Positions 36,064 through 43,199 of a DNA stretch of 64,000 nucleotides are shown piece after piece. Below the pieces are notes generated by a model. That model was given only the letters and a program-made list of their open reading frames with translations. It did not search any database and had not been told where the DNA came from. Positions within the stretch are counted from its first letter, which is position 1. Every line of letters begins with the position of its first letter. This DNA comes from Streptomyces sp. CB01249. GTDB taxonomy: Bacteria > Actinomycetota > Actinomycetes > Streptomycetales > Streptomycetaceae. The position numbers were made by a program, and so were the translations under genes. The stretch covers positions 372,341-436,340 of the forward strand of contig NZ_LISW01000003.1 in the NCBI RefSeq assembly GCF_001905735.1, written 5' to 3'.

Positions 36064-36873
36064 TTACCGAAGGTCCGATTTTCCGGGCAGCCGGTCCAGG
36101 CGCAGTCCGAAGTGGTCCCGATAGGCCGCCAGCACCTCGTCGTCGCTGCCCAGCGGGGTCTCGTGCCGCTCGCCGCCGACCGTCGTGAGGAGCCTGCGGC
36201 CGCTGAGGGTGATCCGGCCCTCGTCCGTGCTGCGCGAGCAGACCGGGGCCCGGGTGAAGTGGGAGTCGGGCGAGGTGCGGTGGTACCAGGCGCCGGCCCG
36301 GAAGTCGGCCAGCTCCCTGGGCCGCCGCTCCAACCGGAGCTGGGGCTTGCCGTCGCGAAGGACGTCGAGGTCTCCGGGCCCCTCGCCGCCCGCCTCGGCC
36401 GGGGCGATCCGGAAGACGCCGGCCGGGTCCTGCTGGTCGGCGCGGTCGTCGAGCGCGAGCGGGTGCCGGGCGTGGTCGCCGAAGCCGACGTCGGCGAGCC
36501 ACGGTCCGGTGCCGTCCTCCGTTTCGACGCGCAGCGCCAGATGGTCGTACGGGATGCCGAGCCGTCCCCCGTCGCCGTGGACGCGGGCCTGGAGGAGGGT
36601 GACGCGGAAACCGAGCGCCCGCAGCAGGACGGCGAACGCGCCGTTGAGTTCATAGCAGAAGCCGCCGCGCTCGCGGGCCACGATCTTGTCCAAAAGCGGT
36701 CCGTCCTCCAGCACGATGTCCTCGCCGAGGTGGATGGAGAGGTTCTCGAAGGGCACGGCGATGAGGTGGCGCAGTTGCAGTTCACGCAGCGCCGAGGCGT
36801 CGGGGCGGGCGGGCCTGACCGCGCCGATGCGGTCCAGGTAGGCGTCGATGGTCTGCGGCAGCTGCGGGTCCAT
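36064..36873 (-). CDS. Arylamine N-acetyltransferase
   Basis: A 269-residue NAT enzyme transferring acetyl groups from acetyl-CoA to arylamines or hydrazines. The complete triad is seen: cysteine in RGGFCYELN (near residue 71), histidine in YDHLALRV and aspartate in DVGFGD. The conserved LIAVPFENLSIHLG precedes the nucleophile. ATG 36873 (MDPQLPQTIDAYLDRI) opens the first helix. It is divergent from the PPOX gene across 101 bp. In actinomycetes related enzymes also act in secondary metabolism. Confidence 0.93.
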   Translation of the reverse strand: MDPQLPQTIDAYLDRIGAVRPARPDASALRELQLRHLIAVPFENLSIHLGEDIVLEDGPLLDKIVARERGGFCYELNGAFAVLLRALGFRVTLLQARVHGDGGRLGIPYDHLALRVETEDGTGPWLADVGFGDHARHPLALDDRADQQDPAGVFRIAPAEAGGEGPGDLDVLRDGKPQLRLERRPRELADFRAGAWYHRTSPDSHFTRAPVCSRSTDEGRITLSGRRLLTTVGGERHETPLGSDDEVLAAYRDHFGLRLDRLPGKSDLR

Positions 36874-36974
36874 GGGGCCAGTCTGTGCCGCCGCCCCTGC
36901 CGCGCGCCATGCGCCACTGGTCCTAGGTCCGACGACGGTGTTACGTGGTCGGGGCGCCGGATAACGTGCGCGGC

Positions 36975-37430
36975 ATGCCCCTTCCGGAACCGGCGCGCAG
37001 CCGTGAACAGCGCAAGCAGGACGCACTCGAACGCCTGGAGAAGGACACGGACGCCTGGGTGTCGACGGCCTCCGCCGACGGGGCGCCGACCCTGGTGCCG
37101 CTGTGGTTCGTGTGGGACGGGGAGACCTTGCTGATGGCGACCCGGCGCACCAACCCGACGGCGGTCAACCTGACACCCGACGGCCGGGCCCACATCGCCC
37201 TGGGCCACACCCGCGACGTGGTCATGATCGAGGCGACGGGCGAGGTGGTGGAGGGCACGGACCTTCCGCCGGCATCGGGCGACGCGTTCGCCGCGAAGTT
37301 CTCCTGGGACCTGCGGGGGCGGCCCGCCTGGGTGTACCTCCGCTTCACCCCGTACGCGGTCCGGGCCTGGCGGGAGTCCAACGAGCAGCCCGGCCGCGAC
37401 CTGATGACGGACGGACACTGGCTGGTCTGA
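36975..37430 (+). CDS. Pyridoxamine 5'-phosphate oxidase-like (PPOX) flavin/F420 protein
   Basis: A 151-residue split-beta-barrel protein. Seen: DAWVSTASADGAPTLVPLWF, TLLMATRRTNPTAVNLT and the IALGHTRDVVMIEATGEV strand pattern of the PPOX superfamily. Whether FMN or F420 binds cannot be settled by eye; the pattern resembles actinobacterial F420-type members. ATG 36975 lies about 10 nt after GATAAC, so the mRNA may be leaderless. Confidence 0.8.
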   Translation: MPLPEPARSREQRKQDALERLEKDTDAWVSTASADGAPTLVPLWFVWDGETLLMATRRTNPTAVNLTPDGRAHIALGHTRDVVMIEATGEVVEGTDLPPASGDAFAAKFSWDLRGRPAWVYLRFTPYAVRAWRESNEQPGRDLMTDGHWLV

Positions 37431-37528
37431 GGCCGGGGCCCCGGCGGCCATCGTGGCTGCCGTGGGTCCCGTGGCTGCCACCCGGTCCGGGGCGGGGCGC
37501 GTCGCCCGCCGCCTCGCGTCGTATCCCG

Positions 37529-40177
37529 TCATGACCGCCCCACCGCCCGCAGCCCACTTCCCGCGCCGGTCACCGCGATCGCCCCGTCCCTGTCGGTGCG
37601 CAGCACCACCGCCCCCTCCGCCGCGAGCGCGTCGACGGTCCGGGGCGCCGGGTGCCCGTACGGGTTGTCCCGGCCCACGCTCACCAGCGCGAACCGGGGC
37701 CGGACGGCCCGCAGCAGGGCGCTGTCCTGGTGCGCGGAACCGTGATGGGCGACCTTGAGCACGTCCACCCGGGGCAGCTCCGGATGGCTGAGCAGCAGCG
37801 CCTGCTGGGCGGGCGGTTCCAGATCACCGGGCAGCAGCAGGGTGAGCCCGCCGGTCCGCACGAACAGGGTGACGCTGGCGTCGTTCGGGTCCTGCGGAAC
37901 GCCGTACGGGACAGGACCGGCAGCCGGGGCCGCGCCCGCCGACACCGCGCCCGCCTCGCCCGGAGGCCACAGCACCTGCCAGTCCAGCGTGCCGATCCGC
38001 CGCCGTTCGCCGGGGGCGGCCCGCACGACGGGCACACCGGCTCCCGCCGCCGTCCTCCGGACGAACGCGGCCTGCTCCGGCGGCTCGTCCAGGGTCGTCG
38101 TCTGGACCGCGCCCACCGCCCTGCCGCGCAGCACCCCGGGGAGCCCTCGCACATGGTCGGCGTGGAAGTGGGTGAGCAGGAGCAACGGGACGCGGCTGAC
38201 ACCCAGTTCGCGCAGGCATCGGTCGGCGAGCCGGGGATCGGGACCGGCGTCCACGACCACGCCGGAGCCGGGCCCGGCCGCGAGCACCAGGGCGTCCCCC
38301 TGTCCGACGTCGCACATGGCGAACGCCCAGCCGGGCGGCGGCCATCCGGTCAGCACCCGCGTCAGCGGCGCCGGCCGGAGCACCGCGAGAACCAGCAGCA
38401 GCGCGGCGGCCGAGCAGACCCAGGGCCGCCGCCCTGCCCAGCGCGCGGCCGGTACCAGGACCAGGATCACGGCGGCCAGCAGCGCGGACCCTGACAGGCC
38501 GTCGGGCCAGTCGGTCTCCGCCCCGGGGAACCCCGCCCCGGTCCTGGCCACCGAGGCGATCCACGCGGTCGGCCACCCCGCCACCCTGGCGAGCAGCCCG
38601 GCCGCCGGCATCGCCACCGGCGCCACGGCCAGCGCGGCGAACCCGAGGACCGTGGCCGGTGCCACGGCGAACTCCGCCAGCAGATTGCACGGGACCGCCA
38701 CCAGACTCACCCGGGAGGCGAGCAGCACCACCACGGGCGAGCACACCGCCTGCGCGGCGGCCGCGGCGGCCAGCGCCTCCGCCAGCCGGGGCGGCACCCG
38801 GCGCCTGCGCAGCGCGGCGGCCCAGCGCGGGGCGAGGGTGAGCAGGGCGCCGGTGGCCAGCACCGACAGCACGAAGCCGTAACTTCGCGCCAGCCATGGG
38901 TCGTAGAGCACCAGCAACAGCACGGCGGCGCACAGCGCGGGGATCAGCGTGCGACGGCGCCCCGTTCCGATGGCGAGGAGCGTGATCAGCCCGCACGCGG
39001 CGGCCCGCAGCACACTCGGTTCGGGGCGGCAGACCAGGACGAAGGCGAGCGTGAGCCCGCCGCCCAGCAGTGCGGTCATCCGCAGGGAGATCCCGAGCCT
39101 GGGCGCCAGTCCCCCGCGTTCGACGCGCAGCGCCCGGCCGGGCGGCCCGATGAGCAGAACGAGCAGAATGCCCAGGTTTGATCCGGAGACAGCCATCAAG
39201 TGCGTGAGGTCGGTCGCCCGGAACGCGTCGTGCAGTTCGGGGGTGACCCGTGACGTGTCGCCGACGACCAGGCCCGGCAGCAACGCCCGCGCGTCGGGGC
39301 CCAGTCCGTCGGTGGCCTCGCGCAGCCCGGCGCGCAGCCGACCCGCTGTGCGCTGGAGGAGGCTGGGCGGCCCGGTCACCCTGGGCGGGGCCTTGCCGTC
39401 CGGCCGCAGCACGGCGGCGAGTCGTTCGCCCTTGTGCAGCGGGGGTGCCAGCCGCCCGGTGATCCGCAGGCTGGTGGAGGGCAGCAGACGCTGCCAGGCC
39501 GCCGCCGCGCCGCCCGGCGGGACGATGACCAGGACCGGTGTCCGCAGCCGTACGGCCGTGCCGTCGGACCGCGTCAGCCGGGTGACCTCCGCGTCCAGAA
39601 GCAGGGAGACGGGCGTGCTGTGGTCGCCGCGCACCCGGGGGAACGTGCGCCGGGCATCGGAGGTGAGGGTGATGTCCGCCTGGACGCGCGCGTACTGCCG
39701 GGCCAGTCCGGGCACGGGGCCCCGGCGCGCATCGGCACCGTGCAGAGCGGCGGACGCCGCCCCGGCCGCCGCACAGAGCAGCACCGCCGCGACAGCGGTC
39801 CCCCGCAACCGCCACCGCGCCCGCCGGTCACCGGACGCGGTGTCGGCGTCAACCACACCCCGCGCCCTGAAGGCACCGGCCTCGCCCCGCGCACCGACAC
39901 CACCCCCCACACGACACCGCCGCAGCCCCACCGCGAGCAGCACCATCGCCGTCCCCAGGCACAGCACCACACCCATCGCCGCCCAGCGCCCCGGAGCGCC
40001 CACCGCGAGTCCGGCGCCCGCCCAGGCCGCCGCTGCCGGGGCGAGGAGCCGGAGGTCGGCCGGGCCCTCCTGCCGGGGGTCGGAGAGCCCCAACCGCTTG
40101 CCCGACGCCGCGTGGACATCGGACGCCGCGTGCAGCCCCGACGCCCCGAGGGCGTCCCCCGTGTCCCCCGCGTTCAC
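37529..40177 (-). CDS. comEC: ComEC/Rec2-family DNA uptake channel
   Basis: An 882-residue polytopic protein. An N-terminal membrane pair is followed by a soluble OB-like domain (DUF4131 region, about 150-280), the Competence domain with multiple helices (about 300-600, including LTHLMAVSGSNLGILLVL) and a C-terminal metallo-beta-lactamase-like domain (about 630-880, with THFHADHVRG and KVAHHGSAHQDS). The family translocates single-stranded DNA in competent bacteria. The GTG at 40177 overlaps the comEA stop (GTGA). Streptomycetes are not classically competent, so the present-day role is open. Confidence 0.9.
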   Translation of the reverse strand: MNAGDTGDALGASGLHAASDVHAASGKRLGLSDPRQEGPADLRLLAPAAAAWAGAGLAVGAPGRWAAMGVVLCLGTAMVLLAVGLRRCRVGGGVGARGEAGAFRARGVVDADTASGDRRARWRLRGTAVAAVLLCAAAGAASAALHGADARRGPVPGLARQYARVQADITLTSDARRTFPRVRGDHSTPVSLLLDAEVTRLTRSDGTAVRLRTPVLVIVPPGGAAAAWQRLLPSTSLRITGRLAPPLHKGERLAAVLRPDGKAPPRVTGPPSLLQRTAGRLRAGLREATDGLGPDARALLPGLVVGDTSRVTPELHDAFRATDLTHLMAVSGSNLGILLVLLIGPPGRALRVERGGLAPRLGISLRMTALLGGGLTLAFVLVCRPEPSVLRAAACGLITLLAIGTGRRRTLIPALCAAVLLLVLYDPWLARSYGFVLSVLATGALLTLAPRWAAALRRRRVPPRLAEALAAAAAAQAVCSPVVVLLASRVSLVAVPCNLLAEFAVAPATVLGFAALAVAPVAMPAAGLLARVAGWPTAWIASVARTGAGFPGAETDWPDGLSGSALLAAVILVLVPAARWAGRRPWVCSAAALLLVLAVLRPAPLTRVLTGWPPPGWAFAMCDVGQGDALVLAAGPGSGVVVDAGPDPRLADRCLRELGVSRVPLLLLTHFHADHVRGLPGVLRGRAVGAVQTTTLDEPPEQAAFVRRTAAGAGVPVVRAAPGERRRIGTLDWQVLWPPGEAGAVSAGAAPAAGPVPYGVPQDPNDASVTLFVRTGGLTLLLPGDLEPPAQQALLLSHPELPRVDVLKVAHHGSAHQDSALLRAVRPRFALVSVGRDNPYGHPAPRTVDALAAEGAVVLRTDRDGAIAVTGAGSGLRAVGRS

Positions 40178-41193
40178 GGCCGCACCCGGGGCTGCAGATC
40201 CGCGAACCGGCGGGCGCCGATCCCGTTGACCTCGCGGAGTTCGTCCACGGACCGGAAGCCTCCGTGCTGCGTGCGGTAGTCCACGATGTGCTGGGCCAGG
40301 ACGGGGCCGACGCCCGGCAGCGTCTCCAGCTGCTCCGCCGTCGCGGAGTTCAGGCTCACCGGCCCGCCCCCCTCAGCGGCGGAACCAGCCACGCCGGGCC
40401 CCGGGGCCGGGGCCTGCGGGGCACCCACCACGATCTGCTCGCCGTCCATCAGCACCCGGGCCCGGTTGAGCCCCGCCAGGTCCGTCCCGGGCCGCGCCCC
40501 GCCCGCCGCCGTCAGCGCGTCGTCCACCCGCGATCCGGCGGGCAGTCGGCGCAGCCCCGGGTCCCGCACCTTCCCGCTGACGTCCACCACGATCTGCCCG
40601 CCCGGACCGGCAGCGGGACCGGGAGACGGCTCGGGCCGACCGCCGCCCCCGGGATCCGCCTTCGCGTCCTCGTCCGGCGCAGGCGCAGGCGCGTGCACCG
40701 CCTCCCCCACCATGTCCGGAGCCCGGACGCCCTCCGGCCGGGCGGACCAGAAGTGCATCCCTGCGAACACGGCCGCCGCGACCAGGACCACGGCGAGCGC
40801 CGCAAGGGTCCTCGGCTCCAGGCCGCATCGGAGCTGCACCCACATCGGCAACCGCTCCCGCACCGCGAACACGGCCGCCGCCCACCGCCCCACGGGTGCC
40901 ACGCCCACCACACTCGCGGGCGCCGCCCCGTCACGGTTCTCCTCAACAGGCGCCGCCACAACCGGCACCCCGACACCCCACCGCGCGACGCGTCCCCCGG
41001 ACCCGCCCGCCATCAGCGCGTCGGCCCTGCTGCGCGCCGCCGCGACCGCCTCCGCGCGGGCCGTGGTCCGGCGTCGGCGGCCCGGTCCGGGGCGCGCCGC
41101 TCGTCGCAGGCGCCCGTCGGAGTCCGGGACGCGGCCGGGGCCTGCGCCCGGTCCGCCGGGTCCGCTGGTTGCACGATGTGATCGGGAAGCCAT
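40174..41193 (-). CDS. comEA: ComEA-family helix-hairpin-helix DNA-binding protein
   Basis: A 339-residue protein. A long basic, low-complexity cytosolic N-terminus (1-125), one membrane helix (about 129-149), a proline-rich linker, an SLBB domain (about 195-260, IVVDVSGKVRDPGLRRLPAG) and C-terminal tandem helix-hairpin-helix (about 278-337, VSLNSATAEQLETLPGVGPVLA). ComEA binds incoming double-stranded DNA and hands it to ComEC. It is coupled to comEC by GTGA overlap. Confidence 0.9.
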   Translation of the reverse strand: MASRSHRATSGPGGPGAGPGRVPDSDGRLRRAARPGPGRRRRTTARAEAVAAARSRADALMAGGSGGRVARWGVGVPVVAAPVEENRDGAAPASVVGVAPVGRWAAAVFAVRERLPMWVQLRCGLEPRTLAALAVVLVAAAVFAGMHFWSARPEGVRAPDMVGEAVHAPAPAPDEDAKADPGGGGRPEPSPGPAAGPGGQIVVDVSGKVRDPGLRRLPAGSRVDDALTAAGGARPGTDLAGLNRARVLMDGEQIVVGAPQAPAPGPGVAGSAAEGGGPVSLNSATAEQLETLPGVGPVLAQHIVDYRTQHGGFRSVDELREVNGIGARRFADLQPRVRP

Positions 41194-41285
41194 GGACCAG
41201 GACGCTAGGCATCCCCGCCAAATCCCGCTGAGCGCAGGCGATTTCCGTGGACAACGGGCCCATTGTGCATAACTCGGCCACTCCG

Positions 41286-41333
41286 GAGAGTGACGTATTC
41301 ACCGACCGGGAGAGCGACGCGTTCACCGGCCGG
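41286..41333. repeat. Two 24-bp tandem repeat units
   Basis: 41286-41309 and 41310-41333 agree at 20 of 24 positions (GAGAG-GACG--TTCACCG-CCGG). They lie between comEA and the degV-like gene, just past the latter's stop. No function is apparent. Confidence 0.7.
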
Positions 41334-41341
41334 CAGGCGCC

Positions 41342-42187
41342 TCAGCGCGGCGAGACCACCGCGCCCAGCAGCCCCGGCCCGGTGTGCGCTCCGATCACCG
41401 CGCCGACCTCGCTGACGTGCAGGTCCGCGAGGCCGGGGACACGTTCCCGCAGCCGCTCGGCCAGCCGCTCCGCGCGCTCGGACGCCGCGAGGTGGTGCAC
41501 CGCGATGTCCACAGGTCCGCTGCCCGCGCGTTCGGCGACGATCTCCTCCAGCCGGGCGATGGCCTTCGAGGCCGTCCGTACCTTCTCCAGCAGCTCGATC
41601 CGGCCGCCGTCGAGCTGGAGCAGGGGCTTGACCGCGAGGGCCGAGCCCAGCAGGGCCTGCGCGGCGCCGATCCGGCCGCCCCGGCGCAGGTAGTCCAAGG
41701 TGTCGACGTAGAAGTACGCGGCGGTGCCCGAGGCGCGCTTCTCGGCCGCCGCCACCGCCTCGTCCAGGCCGCCGCCCGCCTCGGCCGTCTCGGCGGCGGA
41801 CAGGGCGCAGAAGCCGAGGGCCATCGCGACCATGCCCGTGTCGACCACGCGCACCGGCACCGGGGCGTCCTTCGCCGCGAGCACCGCAGCGTCGTACGTA
41901 CCGGAGAACTCCGACGACAGATGGAGCGAGACGATGCCGCTCGCACCGGCCTCCGCGACCGCCCGGTAGGTGGCGGCGAAGACCTCGGGGCTGGGCCGGG
42001 ACGTCGTCACGGAACGGCGTTTCTGGAGGGCCAGGGCCAGCGAACGGGCCGAGATCTCGGTGCCCTCCTCCAGGGCCTGATCGCCCAGCACCACGGTCAG
42101 CGGCACCGCCGTGATGCCGTGCCGCCGCATCGCGTCGGGCGGCAGGTAGGCCGTTGAATCGGTGACGATCGCGACATGGCGGGACAT
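41342..42187 (-). CDS. DegV-family fatty-acid-binding protein
   Basis: A 281-residue protein of the DegV/FakB type, which binds fatty acids and can present them to a FakA kinase. Seen: VAIVTDSTAYLPPDAM at the N-terminus, TSRPSPEVFAATY, HLSSEFSGTYDAA with the lipid-contacting serines, and the YVDTLDYLRRGGRIG C-terminal motif. ATG 42187 begins the first strand. No fakA-like gene is adjacent. Confidence 0.92.
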   Translation of the reverse strand: MSRHVAIVTDSTAYLPPDAMRRHGITAVPLTVVLGDQALEEGTEISARSLALALQKRRSVTTSRPSPEVFAATYRAVAEAGASGIVSLHLSSEFSGTYDAAVLAAKDAPVPVRVVDTGMVAMALGFCALSAAETAEAGGGLDEAVAAAEKRASGTAAYFYVDTLDYLRRGGRIGAAQALLGSALAVKPLLQLDGGRIELLEKVRTASKAIARLEEIVAERAGSGPVDIAVHHLAASERAERLAERLRERVPGLADLHVSEVGAVIGAHTGPGLLGAVVSPR

Positions 42188-42345
42188 GCCCCGGAGGTTA
42201 CCCGCAGGCGCCCGGGGTAGGCAGTCCGACCCCGCACGAGTGATCAGTCGCGGTCGCTTCGCATCGCATCCTGCCACCCTCGGTCACGGGCGGTCGCGCC
42301 TCTCCGGCGCGTCCCGTCCGGCCCGCCGAGCCGGACGGACACCGC

Positions 42346-43062
42346 TCAGTTGGTGGTCTCGGGCCGGGCCGCTTTCTGCCACGGGTAGGCGGTGCTCTGC
42401 CGGGGATCCCGGGCGGTGATGGCCTCGGGCGGCGTCCGGCGGTCCTCGCCCGGACCGTCGGACGCCGGTGCCTCCGCCCCGCCGTCCCACTCCGGCGCCG
42501 GACCCGGCGCCGCGTCCGCCGTCGTCCAGTGCCGCAGCGCCCCGGCCTCCACGTCGATCTGCGCGTTCAGCGCCGACAGCTCGTCGTCGGCGAACTTGCG
42601 GGCCCGGTCCCGGGCGGCCCAGCGCAGCGAGTCGGCGGATCGGGTGATCTCCGCGGTGCGCTTCTTCAGGCCCGGCAGCCGCGAGGACACCGTCGCCTTG
42701 TCGGGCTCGCGCTCCAGCGCCTTCAGCTCCGCGTCCAGTTCGAGTCCGTGCGCGCTGAGCCGGTCGAACAGGCCCAGGGACTCCGACAGCGACGCGTCCT
42801 CGGCCACGCCCGCCCGCAGGGCGTCCTGGGTGGCGCGCATCGACGTGCGCAGCGAGAGCCGCAGCTGTGCCAGCTCACCGCCGACGCCCAGCTGCCCGTA
42901 GCTCTTGGCCCGCAGGGTGGTGTCCTCGACCGTGCGGCGCGCCTGCGAGATCGTGCGGTCCACGCCGCGCCTGGCCGCCCCGACCACCTTGACCGTCGCG
43001 TAGACGCCCAGGGCCATGAAGGCGACGACGAGCAGCCCCAGGATCAGGATCACGGCTTCCAT
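42346..43062 (-). CDS. Single-pass membrane protein with coiled coil
   Basis: A 238-residue protein of unknown function. One N-terminal membrane helix (VILILGLLVVAFMALGVYAT) is followed by a long charged helical region (about 30-190) with heptad-like leucines (LAQLRLSLRTSM, LDAELKALEREPDK, LRWAARDRARKFADDEL) and a disordered acidic, proline-rich tail. This anchor-plus-coiled-coil layout resembles cytoskeletal or division-associated scaffolds, but no family was recognised. It lies downstream of leuS on the same strand. Confidence 0.7.
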   Translation of the reverse strand: MEAVILILGLLVVAFMALGVYATVKVVGAARRGVDRTISQARRTVEDTTLRAKSYGQLGVGGELAQLRLSLRTSMRATQDALRAGVAEDASLSESLGLFDRLSAHGLELDAELKALEREPDKATVSSRLPGLKKRTAEITRSADSLRWAARDRARKFADDELSALNAQIDVEAGALRHWTTADAAPGPAPEWDGGAEAPASDGPGEDRRTPPEAITARDPRQSTAYPWQKAARPETTN

Positions 43063-43129
43063 GAGCGCCCCTCGGATGGTGTGACGGCCTCCGGTACACG
43101 TACACCGGTCCTCTCCACCGTAAACGGAA

Positions 43130-43170
43130 CGGGCAGGCTGAGGGTTCCGCCGGAACCCCCAACCTGCCCG
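43130..43170 (-). terminator. Terminator of leuS
   Basis: CGGGCAGG (43130-43137) pairs with CCTGCCCG (43163-43170), extended by inner GGGTTCC/GGAACCC. It lies 30 nt past the leuS stop. Confidence 0.85.
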
Positions 43171-43199
43171 TAGGGGAAAGCCCCCACCCGCGCCGGTGA

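Noticed and set aside
34479..37532. 1017-codon minus-strand frame
   Set aside because: It reads through YceI, N-acetyltransferase and holA genes out of frame, with no domain of its own.
41247..41693. Plus-strand ORF containing 8-residue repeats
   Set aside because: The repeats come from the 24-bp tandem repeat, and the rest is antisense to the degV-like gene.
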